A stretch of DNA of 47,171 nucleotides from Paracoccaceae bacterium (GCA_026709265.1 JAPOTI010000142.1:1-47171); one strand, 5' to 3'. Positions 27,033 to 37,001 are shown, numbered from the stretch's first letter. Numbers and translations are program-made. Notes: a model not told the origin generated them from the sequence alone.

Positions 27033-28324
27033 TTGGACAATTGGAGCGTCTCCGCTTTTTCTCACACATGAACAGCGGTCAAAAAAAGTCAGACCCGAAG
27101 AGGTCGCACCTGAAAGGGGTTGATCAGAAAGGGCGCAGGCCAACGGCAATCGATCACAAGACGCTTGGCCTCGTTCAGGCGGTTATTCGCCAGATTGAAC
27201 TTGGATCAATGGAAATGCGTCTGCCCGACGGCAGTGAGTTCCGCGCCGAGGGACGAGTTGCCGGTCCAACCGGTAAATTGCAGATCAATCATCCCAATTT
27301 CTATCGGAGATTGATTGTCGGCGGAGAAGTAGCCTTTGGCGAAATGTTCATGGATGGATGGTGGTCAAGCCCGGATCTTCAGGATCTGCTTGATGTCATT
27401 CTTATGAATAATGAAAATCTTGCCCGCAAACTTCCGGGGATCGGCCTGTTTCGTCTGCGGGAACGCGTTCGTCATCTCATGCGAAATAATAGCAAGGCGG
27501 GATCTCAGCGTAACATCGCACACCATTATGATCTTGGAAATCAATTTTACAGTTTATGGCTGGATGAGTCATTGACTTATTCGTCAGCCTTGTTTTGCAG
27601 CAATCGTGAAAGTCTGGGGCAGGCACAGCGTAACAAATATGCGGCTATTTGTGATCGTCTCGCGATTTCGCCGGGGGATCAAATCCTTGAAATCGGATGC
27701 GGGTGGGGTGGATTCGCTGAGTTCGCCGCCAGGGAGCGCGGTGCGCATATCACCGCCTTGACGATCTCACGGGAACAACAGAAATTTGCGCAACAGCGAT
27801 TGTTTTCCGCAGGCCTTGCCGACAGGGTCAAAATCCGTTTGCGCGATTATCGTGATGAAGACGGAACCTATGATGGGATTGTCTCAATAGAGATGATTGA
27901 AGCCGTCGGGGAGAAATACTGGCCGTTGTTCTTTTCGTCGCTACGCGCCCGCCTGCGTCCCAATTGTCGTGCCGCGTTGCAAGCCATTACGATCGCCGAT
28001 CGTCTCTTTCCTCGATATCGCCAAGGTGCCGATTTCATTCAAAAATATATCTTCCCGGGAGGGATGTTGCTGAGCCCTGACTCCCTGGTCAAACAGGGGC
28101 GAGCGGCCGGGTTGCATGTTGTTGAAAAACAGAGTCTGGCCGATAGTTATTCACGTACCCTGCGGGTCTGGCGGCGACAATTTAATGCAAGTTGGGAACA
28201 GATTTCGACTTTGGGATTTGACAACAGATTTAAACGGATGTGGAATTTTTATTTGGCGGCGAGTGCTGCCGGATTTGCTGCCGGGACAACTGATGTGGCG
28301 CAGATTACCTATCACCGGAAATGA
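27029..28324 (+). CDS. cfa: Cyclopropane-fatty-acyl-phospholipid synthase family methyltransferase
   Basis: This SAM-dependent enzyme transfers a methylene or methyl group to unsaturated acyl chains of membrane phospholipids, 431 aa. The SAM-binding motif LEIGCGWGGFAEFAA is clear; upstream lie HHYDLGNQFYSLWLDESLTYSSALF, and downstream SIEMIEAVGEKYWPLFF and QAITIADRLFPRYRQGADFIQKYIFPGGMLLS, all typical of CFA synthases. The GTG at 27029 makes a GTGA overlap with the SDR and was chosen; an ATG at 27068 is an alternative. It is the last gene of the six. Paralogues in such clusters methylate rather than cyclopropanate, so the exact product is open. Confidence 0.9.
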   Translation: MIGQLERLRFFSHMNSGQKKSDPKRSHLKGVDQKGRRPTAIDHKTLGLVQAVIRQIELGSMEMRLPDGSEFRAEGRVAGPTGKLQINHPNFYRRLIVGGEVAFGEMFMDGWWSSPDLQDLLDVILMNNENLARKLPGIGLFRLRERVRHLMRNNSKAGSQRNIAHHYDLGNQFYSLWLDESLTYSSALFCSNRESLGQAQRNKYAAICDRLAISPGDQILEIGCGWGGFAEFAARERGAHITALTISREQQKFAQQRLFSAGLADRVKIRLRDYRDEDGTYDGIVSIEMIEAVGEKYWPLFFSSLRARLRPNCRAALQAITIADRLFPRYRQGADFIQKYIFPGGMLLSPDSLVKQGRAAGLHVVEKQSLADSYSRTLRVWRRQFNASWEQISTLGFDNRFKRMWNFYLAASAAGFAAGTTDVAQITYHRK

Positions 28325-28468
28325 TCATGGCTGCCTCTTCCGGGTTACGAATTATTGATCTGCTGATCAGGTATCGGGAAACAGGACCCAAATGTGGCGA
28401 GTCCAATTTCCACACGCAGAGCCATCCGTTATGTCGTCACCCGCTATGAGCTTATGGGAGAGGTTTCT

Positions 28469-29416
28469 GTGAAATATGCGTTGGTTTTCCCGGGCCAGGG
28501 ATCTCAATTTATTGGAATGGGGCGTGAAGCTGCTCAACAGTTTCCAGCCGCATCATTGGTTTTTCAGGAGGTTGACGAAGCTCTCGGACAAAATTTGTCT
28601 CAACTCATGTGGCAAGACGGAGACGAGGAATGGCTCAACTTGACGATTAACGCCCAACCGGCTCTCATGGCCACTTCGATGTCCATACTTCGGGCGCTCG
28701 AATCCGTGGGATTCAGTCTCGGTTCGGTCGCTTTTCTGGCGGGTCACAGCCTCGGTGAATATAGTGCACTTTGTGCCAGCGGTGCGTTGTCGCTGGCCGA
28801 CACGGCAAGATTGTTACGATGGCGCGGTGAAGCCATGCAGAAGGCTGTCCCGGTTGGGGAAGGGGGCATGGCGGCTGTGTTGGGGGTTGACCTTCCGGTC
28901 GTCGAGATGATCGCCGGAGAGGCAGCAGAGCAGGGAGTCTGCGAGGTTGCAAATGACAATGATCCGAAGCAAGCGGTGATTTCAGGACATGCAGCACAAA
29001 TTGTTCGTGCGATTGAAATTGCTGCGTCTCATGGTGTACGCCGAACTCTTCGTCTTAACACCTCGGCACCTTTTCACTGTTCCCTTATGCAGCCCGCAGC
29101 GGAATCGATGCGACATGAGCTGGCAAAGGTCAGGATTCATGATCCCGCAATTCCGATCATCGCAAATGTGACGGCTGAACCGGTGGCCGACGCGGATACT
29201 GTGCAGCGCCTGCTCGTTGAACAGGTGACAGGCCGGGTGCGATGGCGAGAAACGATCATGCGACTGGAGCAAGAGGGTGTGACATCGATCATCGAACTGG
29301 GTGCCGGCAAGGCTCTCTGTGGAATGATTCGGCGAACGGCGCCGGCAATTTCAACACATGCCTGCATTGCGCCGGACGAGATTCATGCTCTGGTTGATGA
29401 CATTGGAGATGGGTAG
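28469..29416 (+). CDS. fabD: Malonyl-CoA:ACP transacylase
   Basis: This enzyme loads malonyl groups onto acyl carrier protein for fatty acid synthesis, 315 aa. LVFPGQGSQFIGMG opens the protein, the active serine lies in AGHSLGEYSALCA near residue 93, and the catalytic histidine in NTSAPFHCSLM. The GTG start at 28469 has a strong GGGAGAGG site 5 nt upstream and gives the family's exact N-terminus (VKYALVFPGQ); the open frame from 28394 is longer. fabG begins on the base after its stop. Confidence 0.95.
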   Translation: MKYALVFPGQGSQFIGMGREAAQQFPAASLVFQEVDEALGQNLSQLMWQDGDEEWLNLTINAQPALMATSMSILRALESVGFSLGSVAFLAGHSLGEYSALCASGALSLADTARLLRWRGEAMQKAVPVGEGGMAAVLGVDLPVVEMIAGEAAEQGVCEVANDNDPKQAVISGHAAQIVRAIEIAASHGVRRTLRLNTSAPFHCSLMQPAAESMRHELAKVRIHDPAIPIIANVTAEPVADADTVQRLLVEQVTGRVRWRETIMRLEQEGVTSIIELGAGKALCGMIRRTAPAISTHACIAPDEIHALVDDIGDG

Positions 29417-30154
29417 ATGTTCGATCTCAGTGGCAAATCTGCTCTCGTCACCGGTGCGACAAGTGGAATTGGCAGAGCTGTTGTACAGACACTCTGTGCC
29501 CGTGGGGCCCGCGTTGCCGGCACCGGGCGGCGCCAGGCAAATCTCGCAGAGATTCATGATCAGCTGGGTGATGATTTTGTGCCCATTCATTGTGATCTTT
29601 TGGACAAGTCAGCACTGGAGCCGATGCTGTCATCCGCGACAGAATTGTTGGGGTCGATCTCAATATTGGTGAATGCCGCCGGGGTGACACAAGATGGTCT
29701 GCTGCTACGCATGACCGAAAAGGCATGGGACGATGTGCTCGCTGTCAATCTGACTGCGGCGATGATCTTGACCCGCCGTGCCATGCAGCAGATGATGCGC
29801 CAGCGTTGGGGGCGGATTATCAATATCACCTCGGTTGTTGCCGCCACGGGAAACCCGGGCCAGTCCAACTATGTGGCTTCAAAAGCAGGTCTCACTGGCT
29901 TGACTAAATCCGTCGCTTTGGAAGCCGCATCGCGTGGAATAACTGTCAATGCCGTTGCACCGGGATTGATAGCGACGGAAATGACGGAATCCCTGAATGA
30001 CTCCCAAAGGGAGCAGATTCTTCAACGGATTCCACTGGCTCGCGCCGGCCTTCCGCATGAAGTGGCTTCTGCCGTGTTGTTTCTTGCATCGGAAGAGGCA
30101 GCTTACATCACCGGTGCAACTTTGGATATCAATGGTGGAATGACGATGTTATGA
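29417..30154 (+). CDS. fabG: 3-oxoacyl-ACP reductase
   Basis: This NADPH-dependent reductase of the fatty acid elongation cycle is 245 aa. Present are TGATSGIGRAV for cofactor binding, the NAAG motif, the catalytic serine in IINITSVV, Y-V-A-S-K, and the C-terminal FLASEEAAYITGATLDINGGM, all as in FabG rather than a generic SDR. It starts directly at the fabD stop. A 203-nt gap then separates it from acpP. Confidence 0.95.
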   Translation: MFDLSGKSALVTGATSGIGRAVVQTLCARGARVAGTGRRQANLAEIHDQLGDDFVPIHCDLLDKSALEPMLSSATELLGSISILVNAAGVTQDGLLLRMTEKAWDDVLAVNLTAAMILTRRAMQQMMRQRWGRIINITSVVAATGNPGQSNYVASKAGLTGLTKSVALEAASRGITVNAVAPGLIATEMTESLNDSQREQILQRIPLARAGLPHEVASAVLFLASEEAAYITGATLDINGGMTML

Positions 30155-30357
30155 ACCCTGTATATCACAATTTGTATTTGCAAAAATATGAGTGAATGTG
30201 GTACCAATACATTAAGGTCATGGCCGGATTTCCAGACTATGGGAACTGTTTGCTTGGCGAATGCTGTGAGCCGTACCGATATGAAAGTTAAGTCACGCAT
30301 GGTTCTGGACTGTGCGGAAGCGATCTCCAAAACGAGGCGTGGAAAAAAGGAACTGAT

Positions 30358-30597
30358 ATGAGCGATATTGAGGCCCGTGTGAAGAAAATAGTTGTTGACC
30401 ATTTAGGAGTTGACGATGACAAGATCAGCACTGGCGCGTCATTTATTGGTGATCTTGGCGCTGACAGCCTTGACACTGTCGAACTCGTTATGGCGTTTGA
30501 AGAAGAATTTGGTATCGAAATCACGGATGAAGATGCCGAAGCCATCAACACGTTTGGTGACGCCGTCGAATTCATCACCAAACATGCCGACACATGA
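30358..30597 (+). CDS. acpP: Acyl carrier protein
   Basis: This is the carrier of acyl chains in fatty acid synthesis, 79 aa and strongly acidic. The phosphopantetheine attachment serine is in [12 protein letters not shown]. The protein starts [18 protein letters not shown] and ends FITKHADT. A strong AAAAGGAA ribosome-binding site precedes the ATG. The 203-nt leader or gap upstream suggests a promoter of its own, as expected for a protein needed in large amounts, though no clear hexamers were found. Confidence 0.98.
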   Translation: MSDIEARVKKIVVDHLGVDDDKISTGASFIGDLGADSLDTVELVMAFEEEFGIEITDEDAEAINTFGDAVEFITKHADT

Positions 30598-30808
30598 TAA
30601 CTTCACGGTTTGATTTGTAACCAGACAGAAATCTCAATCAGACGGGGTCCCACAGACCGATGTGAGTCTCCGGACAAGGCAAAGCCGGGCCGTCGGTAAT
30701 TCATTGCTATTGGACCTTTTTATGATGGCCTTGCGATTTCATTGCTTTCCCAAGGACATCACCGGTGCGTCGATGGCAGGATGCCTGCCCCAATTTGGAG
30801 AATAAACC

Positions 30809-32068
30809 TTGCGCCAAGTCGTGGTAACGGGCCTTGGCATGGTCACGCCATTGGCGTGTGATGTTGAGGCCACATGGAAACGTTTGTTGCGGGGCGACTC
30901 CGGAGCTGGAAAGATCACCCGGTTCGATGCCAGCCATTTGGCGACGGATTATGCTTGTGAAGTTCCACTTGGTGATGAAGAATTCAGTTTTGACCCTGAA
31001 GACTGGATGCCAGAGCGTGAGCGTCGAAAAATCGACGATTTCATCCTGTTCGCCATTTCGGCAGCAGAACAGGCAGTGGCCGATTCGGGGTGGCAGCCCA
31101 GCAATGAAGACGAACGTGACCGCACAGGAGTCCTGATTGGTTCGGGGATTGGCGGACTGTCCTCCATCGCGGAAGCCACAGAAACGCTGCGCACGCGCGG
31201 CCCGCGGCGTATATCTCCATTCTTTATTCCTTCCTGCCTGATAAATCTGGCATCTGGGCAGGTATCTATCCGCCATGGATTCAAGGGGCCCAACCATGCT
31301 GTGGTGACCGCTTGTGCGACAGGTGCGCACGCGATTGGTGATGCTGCGCGACTGATTGCCCTCGGTGATGCTGATGTCATGCTGGCCGGCGGGGCTGAAA
31401 GTCCAATCAGTGAACTGGGAATTGCCGGTTTTTGTGCCTGTAAAGCATTGTCGACAAAATGGAGTGCTGAACCGGTTCGCGCCAGCCGTCCTTTTGATGC
31501 GGCCCGCGATGGTTTCGTCATGGGTGAAGGCGCCGGAATCATCGTGCTCGAGGAGCGAAATCATGCGATCGATCGTGGCGCTACCATTTACGCAGAAGTC
31601 GTTGGCTATGGTTTGTCAGGTGATGCCAGCCATATCACGGCACCGGCAGCGGATGGCAATGGTGGATTTCGTGCAATGAAGATGGCTCTTGATAGAGCCG
31701 GAATTTTACCGGAGCAGCTTGGCTATATCAATGCGCATGGCACTTCGACGATGGCAGATCCGATCGAGATTGCCGCGATTGGCCGATTGTTGGGAAACCA
31801 TGCATCTGAAGTGACGATTTCTTCCACCAAATCTGCAACGGGACATCTTCTCGGAGCCGCTGGTGCGATTGAAGCTATATTTTGTATCCTGGCACTTATT
31901 GACCAAATTGCACCGCCAACGATCAATCTCGAAGATCCTGTTGTCGACCCCCTGTTTGATCTCGCACCGATGATCGCAAAGCCGCGTCCAATCGAATTCG
32001 CCCTGTCGAATTCCTTTGGTTTTGGTGGTTCCAATGCATCAATCCTGTTTTCCCGGTTCAGGCCATGA
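30809..32068 (+). CDS. fabF: 3-oxoacyl-ACP synthase II
   Basis: This condensing enzyme of fatty acid elongation, also needed for cis-vaccenate formation, is 419 aa. It starts MRQVVVTGLGMVTPLA from a TTG codon at 30809 with a TTTGGAGA ribosome-binding site 7-8 nt upstream. The Cys-His-His triad is visible in VTACATGAH, NAHGTSTMADP and SATGHLLGAAG, and the tail NSFGFGGSNAS is standard. Its TGA overlaps the mltG start (ATGA). Confidence 0.95.
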   Translation: MRQVVVTGLGMVTPLACDVEATWKRLLRGDSGAGKITRFDASHLATDYACEVPLGDEEFSFDPEDWMPERERRKIDDFILFAISAAEQAVADSGWQPSNEDERDRTGVLIGSGIGGLSSIAEATETLRTRGPRRISPFFIPSCLINLASGQVSIRHGFKGPNHAVVTACATGAHAIGDAARLIALGDADVMLAGGAESPISELGIAGFCACKALSTKWSAEPVRASRPFDAARDGFVMGEGAGIIVLEERNHAIDRGATIYAEVVGYGLSGDASHITAPAADGNGGFRAMKMALDRAGILPEQLGYINAHGTSTMADPIEIAAIGRLLGNHASEVTISSTKSATGHLLGAAGAIEAIFCILALIDQIAPPTINLEDPVVDPLFDLAPMIAKPRPIEFALSNSFGFGGSNASILFSRFRP

Positions 32069-33234
32069 CAAAGTGGCGTTTTTTTACCATTGCCGCAATT
32101 TCAGTAATCCTGTTGTCAGTTGGTGCGGTCATTGTTGTCATAACATCGGCGCAACAGCAATTTTATGCTCCCGGTCCGCATACGACGACCTCATTCTTTG
32201 AAATCGAGCGCGGCGCTGCACCGGCACATGTTGCTGCCAGTCTTGCAGAAGCAGGATTGATTGCGGCAAGTGGCCCCATTCCTGCTCCATTGATCTTCCG
32301 CGAAGGTGCCAGACGTACCGAACGTGCCCAGATCATTCGTTTTGGTACATTTGAAATTCCCGCCGGTGCATCAATGGACCGAATTCTTGAAATCATTACT
32401 GATGCGGAGGCTTCGAAGCCACGTTTCCGTATCACCTTGGTCGCCAGTATCAATGGCGGAAGAATGGTTTTTGGGGAGCGGCAGGCAGGGAGCCTTGACT
32501 ATGTTGAACGGGCCGTCATTCTTCCCGGCGAGGATATTCGGGAAATTGCTACATCGATGATGGAATCCGGCAGTTCTGTCGATTATCGTGTCGTGATTCC
32601 CGAGGGGTTGACTTCCTGGCAGGTCGTCGAATCACTCAAGCTTGCCGCATTTCTTGCTGGTGATGATCCGGTCATTCCTCCAGAGGGCAGCCTGGCCCCT
32701 GATACATATTCAGTCGCGCGTGGGTTGGCGCGCGATGACCTGCTTGCCCGTATGGCACAGGCACAGTCACGAATTGTCGCGGACAATTGGAGTCGAAGGT
32801 CACAGGATCTTCCGATTGAGAATCCGCAAGAGGCCTTGATTCTTGCATCGATCATTGAAAAGGAGACAGGCTTGGCGGATGAGCGCGGATTGGTTGCCTC
32901 AGTATTTGTCAATCGCTTGCGCAAAGATATGCCGTTGCAGACTGATCCATCGGTGATCTATGGGCTGACCGATGGCAAGGCCCCGCTTGGACGTGGATTG
33001 CGAAAAAGCGAACTTGAGCGTGACACGCCCTACAACACGTACCTGCATCCCGGTCTGCCGCCTGGACCCATCGCCAATCCCGGCCGGCAATCCATTCAGG
33101 CTGCAGTGAATCCCGACCATTCGGATTATCTTTACTTTGTTGCCGACGGGACTGGTGGTCATGCCTTTGCCAAGACATATCAGGACCACCGGGTCAATGT
33201 TCGTGCCTGGCGAAAGATTGAGGCTGGCAATTGA
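32065..33234 (+). CDS. mltG: Endolytic murein transglycosylase
   Basis: This inner-membrane enzyme cleaves nascent glycan strands and sets glycan length, 389 aa. One N-terminal membrane helix (about residues 8-28) is followed by LysM-like and YceG domains. The catalytic glutamate is in LASIIEKETGLADERGLVASVFVNRL; QTDPSVIYGLTDG, YNTYLHPGLPPGPIANPG and YFVADGTGGHAFAKT complete the family pattern. It is coupled to fabF by an ATGA overlap, as in many alphaproteobacteria. The yicC-gmk genes that often follow are replaced here by cysE. Confidence 0.95.
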   Translation: MTKWRFFTIAAISVILLSVGAVIVVITSAQQQFYAPGPHTTTSFFEIERGAAPAHVAASLAEAGLIAASGPIPAPLIFREGARRTERAQIIRFGTFEIPAGASMDRILEIITDAEASKPRFRITLVASINGGRMVFGERQAGSLDYVERAVILPGEDIREIATSMMESGSSVDYRVVIPEGLTSWQVVESLKLAAFLAGDDPVIPPEGSLAPDTYSVARGLARDDLLARMAQAQSRIVADNWSRRSQDLPIENPQEALILASIIEKETGLADERGLVASVFVNRLRKDMPLQTDPSVIYGLTDGKAPLGRGLRKSELERDTPYNTYLHPGLPPGPIANPGRQSIQAAVNPDHSDYLYFVADGTGGHAFAKTYQDHRVNVRAWRKIEAGN

Positions 33235-33403
33235 AGCCGATCGATACCATGTTGAGACTGGGGTGAGTTTTGATTTGCCGTCACATCTCTATGTCTCAAG
33301 ACCACAGGAAATCGCTGTATCGGGTTGACGAGATTACCATGGCAAAAGCGCTTGTCGGTTGGCCAGCACGATGTTTGATTGGCACAGCGGGGGAACCAAT
33401 CTG

Positions 33404-34210
33404 ATGAGTACTAATTCAGACCGGGTATGGTTGCGTATTCGTGAAGAAGCAGAAGCGATGGGAAGCCGGGAATCCTTGTTGCTCCCGGTTTGCGACCGGG
33501 TTGTGCTGCGACATCACTCATTCGAAGAATCACTGGTCAATCGATTTGCCGAAAAAATTGCCTCCAGTGATCTGATGGCAGATGACCTGCGGAAGACAGC
33601 ATTGCGGGCACATGAAGTTGATCCGGGAATCGGAAGAGCGGCGCGGGCCGATATTATTGCTGTTTTTGATCGTGACCCTGCCTGCCATACTTTTTTGCAA
33701 CCGCTCCTGTACTTCAAGGGTTTTCAGGCTTTGCAATGCTATCGGATTGCCCATTGGTTGTGGAGACAGGAACGGAAGGATCTTGCCTGCCTGATTCAAA
33801 CCCGGGTATCGGAATTATTTGGCGTTGATATTCATCCAAACGCACGTCTGGGGCAGGGGATATTGATCGATCACGCACATGCAATTGTGATTGGGGAAAC
33901 CTCTGTCGTTGGAGACAATGTCTCCATGTTGCATTCGGTCACGCTTGGCGGGACCGGTAAAGTGAGTGGTGACCGACATCCAAAGGTCGGTAAAGGTGTC
34001 TTGCTCGGTGCTGGTGCGATCGTGCTGGGCAGTATCAATGTTGGCAATTGCTCACGTATTGCTGCCGGTTCCGTGGTTTTGCAGGATGTCCCACCATACA
34101 AAACGGTTGCCGGAATACCGGCTCGCGTCGTTGGTGAAGCCGGTTGTGACCAACCGTCGGAAACCATGGATCAGCATTTTCATCCCTCGATAGCGAGAGA
34201 GACCACCTGA
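33404..34210 (+). CDS. cysE: Serine O-acetyltransferase
   Basis: This enzyme makes O-acetylserine for cysteine synthesis, 268 aa. A helical N-terminal domain (DRVWLRIREEAEAM) precedes a left-handed beta-helix of hexapeptide repeats: GVDIHPNARLGQGILIDHAH, VVGDNVSMLHSVTLGGTG, HPKVGKGVLLGAGAIVLGSI, and AAGSVVLQDVPPYKTVAGIPAR. The ATG at 33404 has a GGGGGA site upstream and matches the family; the frame is open from 33359. It is convergent with pdhC, with about 60 nt between the stops. Confidence 0.95.
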   Translation: MSTNSDRVWLRIREEAEAMGSRESLLLPVCDRVVLRHHSFEESLVNRFAEKIASSDLMADDLRKTALRAHEVDPGIGRAARADIIAVFDRDPACHTFLQPLLYFKGFQALQCYRIAHWLWRQERKDLACLIQTRVSELFGVDIHPNARLGQGILIDHAHAIVIGETSVVGDNVSMLHSVTLGGTGKVSGDRHPKVGKGVLLGAGAIVLGSINVGNCSRIAAGSVVLQDVPPYKTVAGIPARVVGEAGCDQPSETMDQHFHPSIARETT

Positions 34211-34272
34211 GATTGCCACCACACTCATTTGTGAGCGAAACCGCTCCATTGTACGCCTGCCAGGCAGTTGGT

Positions 34273-35604
34273 CTACAACAGCAACGACATCGGGTTTTCG
34301 ATCTTTGTCGCCATCGCTTCAAGCAGCTGGGCTCCGACGGCACCGTCAATAACCCGATGATCACACGAAAGTGTGACCGGCATCAGGGTTGCGAATCCAA
34401 TTGACCCATCATCTTTTTCGATGGCTCTGCGTTGCGCCGCACCAACGGCGAGGATTGATGCCTGTGGCGGGTTGATAACAGCATCAAAACTTGAAATTCC
34501 GAACATGCCAAGATTGGAAATTGAAAATGCACCACCGGTATATTCTCCCGGCAGTAATTTTTTCGATTTCGCTTTCGCGGCCAAGGCTTTCATCTCGATT
34601 GAAATCTGTTGTACCGATTTGGATTCGGCATCGCGTATAATGGGGGTGAGCAATCCACCGTCTATCGCTACAGCAACTGCAATATCCGAGGGCTTAAGGC
34701 GCAGAATCTGGTCATGCGCCCAAATGGCGTTGGCTTCCGGGACGGTCTGCAAGGCAAGCGCTGAGGCACGGATGACAAAATCATTGATTGATATCCGAAT
34801 ATTCTGCTCCGCAAGCGCCGTATTGGCCGCGGCCCGGATATCAAGCAACGGGTCAATGATAAATTCTCGGCGGAGATAAAAGTGTGGAATGGTCTGTTTG
34901 GCTTCGGTCAAGCGGGCGGCCACTGTCCGGCGCATATTGTCAAGTGGCACTGAAACCATCTCACGTTCATGAAATTGTGCGGCAATATCGGATTGAGGTG
35001 CAGTTGTTGGTGGCGCAATTGCAGAAACTGTTGCCACGGGCGCACGATCAATATCTGCCTTCACAATGCGTCCGCGCGGGCCTGTCCCCGTGATCATTGC
35101 GAGGTCGATATTTTTTTCCTGTGCCAACCGGCGGGCGAGCGGTGAGGCAGATATTCGTGTTGCTGTGGGTATTGCCTGCGTCGAGTCATTTGTCGGTGAT
35201 ATGTCTCCAGAAAGTGGTGTGACGCTGTCGGCAGAAGATGATGCCGCACCTGTCTCTTGTCTTGCCAGCTGTACCGGCGCGGTCATTTCACTTGCAGCCA
35301 GCGCTGGTGCCGAATCAGCGATACTGTCAGTCAAGGCACTCAAGTCATCAGGAAGGGATTCCCCGTCTTCGAGCAGAACGGCGATCGGTTCATTGACCGC
35401 CACCGGATCCGGACCGGCAGGAACAAGAATTTTGCCAATCACTCCAGGATCAATTGCCTCAAACTCCATTGTTGTTTTGTCGGTTTCGATCTCGGCCAGC
35501 AAATCGCCTGCATCGACCGAGTCGCCTTCACTGACATGCCAGGTTGAAAGGGATCCCTGTTCCATTGTCGGAGACAGGGCGGGGAGTCGAATCAATTGCA
35601 CCAT
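34273..35604 (-). CDS. pdhC: Pyruvate dehydrogenase complex E2 (dihydrolipoamide acetyltransferase)
   Basis: This core enzyme passes acetyl groups from E1 to CoA, 443 aa. A single lipoyl domain spans residues 1-76 with the lipoyl lysine K43 in ETDKTTME. A Thr/Ser/Ala-rich linker follows, then the E1/E3-binding domain (SPLARRLAQEKNIDLAMITGTGPRGRIVKADI, about 153-190) and the acetyltransferase domain ending in D415-H416-R-V-I-D420-G, the catalytic HxxxDG. It is the last gene of the pdh operon, 11 nt after pdhB. lpd (E3) is not in the window. Confidence 0.96.
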   Translation of the reverse strand: MVQLIRLPALSPTMEQGSLSTWHVSEGDSVDAGDLLAEIETDKTTMEFEAIDPGVIGKILVPAGPDPVAVNEPIAVLLEDGESLPDDLSALTDSIADSAPALAASEMTAPVQLARQETGAASSSADSVTPLSGDISPTNDSTQAIPTATRISASPLARRLAQEKNIDLAMITGTGPRGRIVKADIDRAPVATVSAIAPPTTAPQSDIAAQFHEREMVSVPLDNMRRTVAARLTEAKQTIPHFYLRREFIIDPLLDIRAAANTALAEQNIRISINDFVIRASALALQTVPEANAIWAHDQILRLKPSDIAVAVAIDGGLLTPIIRDAESKSVQQISIEMKALAAKAKSKKLLPGEYTGGAFSISNLGMFGISSFDAVINPPQASILAVGAAQRRAIEKDDGSIGFATLMPVTLSCDHRVIDGAVGAQLLEAMATKIENPMSLLL

Positions 35605-35615
35605 GGCGTCATTAC

Positions 35616-36953
35616 CTATCTGTAAGTCACTGTACGTGCGGCTTCAAAAATCTCCTGAGGCGTGATCAGTGCAAGTGTTTCGAGATTGGCAGCATAGGGC
35701 ATCGGAACATCCTTTCCCGTACAGTTGATGACAGGCGCATCCAACCAGTCAAACGCTTCCTGCATGATGACTGAACTGAGATAGCTCCCAATAGAACAGA
35801 CAGGCCAGCCTTCCTCCACGGTCACGCAGCGGTTGGTTTTCTTGACCGAAGTGATCACGGTCTCCGTGTCCATTGGCCGCAGACTGCGCAAGTCAATAAC
35901 CTCAGCGCTGATACCGGCATCAGCCAGAAGTGATGCCGCCTGCAAGCTATGAGACATACCGATGCCAAAAGAAACCAGCGTGACGTCGCTGCCTTCCTGC
36001 CAAATTCGTGCCTTACCGATCGGCACCGTGAAATCTTTGTCTCTGGGCACATCAAATTCATGGCCATAGAGAATTTCATTTTCCAGGAAGATAACCGGGT
36101 TCGGATCACGAATCGCCGATTTTAACAGGCCTTTCGCATCCGAAGCTGAATAGGGTTGCACAACTTTAAGTCCCGGAACCTGCGCATACCATGCGGCATA
36201 ATCCTGACTGTGCTGTGCCGCAACACGCGCGGCAGCTCCATTCGGCCCCCGAAACACGATTGGGCACCCCATCTGTCCACCTGACATGTAAAGAGTCTTT
36301 GCGGCCGAGTTGATAATCTGGTCGATGGCTTGCATCGCGAAATTGAAGGTCATGAATTCAACGATGGGGCGGAGCCCGGCAAAGGCGGCACCGACTCCAA
36401 GGCCGGTAAACCCATGTTCGGTGATTGGCGTATCCACCACACGTCGCGCACCAAATTCCTCGAGCAATCCTTGCGAAATCTTATACGCGCCCTGATATTC
36501 TGCGACTTCTTCTCCCATCAGGAAAACACTTTCGTCGCGGCGCATTTCTTCTGCCATCGCATCGCGCAAGGCAATGCGCAATGTCGTCTTTTCTGTTTCC
36601 CCGGTGAATTCGGGTTCAGTGATGGTCACGGCAGTCGGGGGGATTGGCGCAGTTTCCGCCTTGGCCACAGGAGATACCGGCCTCGGAGTCTCAGATGTTG
36701 TGACCGCTGTTCCTTCAACTTCCAGTATCGCAATCGCTGAATTGACGGGAATATCCGTAGCCCCCTCAGCAACCAGAAGCTCAACAATTGTCCCGTCCTC
36801 GTGCGCATCCACTTCCATCGTGGTCTTGTCAGTTTCGATTTCCGCAAGGATATCGCCTGCCGACACGTGGTCACCGATAGATACCAGCCATTTTGCCAAT
36901 GTCCCGTGTTCCATGGTCGGGGACAGGGCTGGCATCAGCAGTTCGGATTTCAT
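35616..36953 (-). CDS. pdhB: Pyruvate dehydrogenase E1 beta subunit with N-terminal lipoyl domain
   Basis: This is half of the ThDP-dependent E1, 445 aa, about 120 longer than a plain E1-beta. Residues 1-76 are a lipoyl domain closely similar to that of pdhC (lysine K43 in [11 protein letters not shown]). A short Pro/Ala/Thr-rich linker leads to the transketolase-like domain ([34 protein letters not shown]). Lipoylated E1-beta is typical of alphaproteobacteria. It sits 48 nt after pdhA. Confidence 0.96.
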   Translation of the reverse strand: MKSELLMPALSPTMEHGTLAKWLVSIGDHVSAGDILAEIETDKTTMEVDAHEDGTIVELLVAEGATDIPVNSAIAILEVEGTAVTTSETPRPVSPVAKAETAPIPPTAVTITEPEFTGETEKTTLRIALRDAMAEEMRRDESVFLMGEEVAEYQGAYKISQGLLEEFGARRVVDTPITEHGFTGLGVGAAFAGLRPIVEFMTFNFAMQAIDQIINSAAKTLYMSGGQMGCPIVFRGPNGAAARVAAQHSQDYAAWYAQVPGLKVVQPYSASDAKGLLKSAIRDPNPVIFLENEILYGHEFDVPRDKDFTVPIGKARIWQEGSDVTLVSFGIGMSHSLQAASLLADAGISAEVIDLRSLRPMDTETVITSVKKTNRCVTVEEGWPVCSIGSYLSSVIMQEAFDWLDAPVINCTGKDVPMPYAANLETLALITPQEIFEAARTVTYR

Positions 36954-37001
36954 ATCTTCTCCTTACAATGCGGCGATGGACTTGAATAACTGATGCGTCA
37001 T

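Noticed and set aside
34255..34265. Small palindrome GCCTG-C-CAGGC between cysE and pdhC as a terminator
   Set aside because: Too short and without a T-run on either strand.
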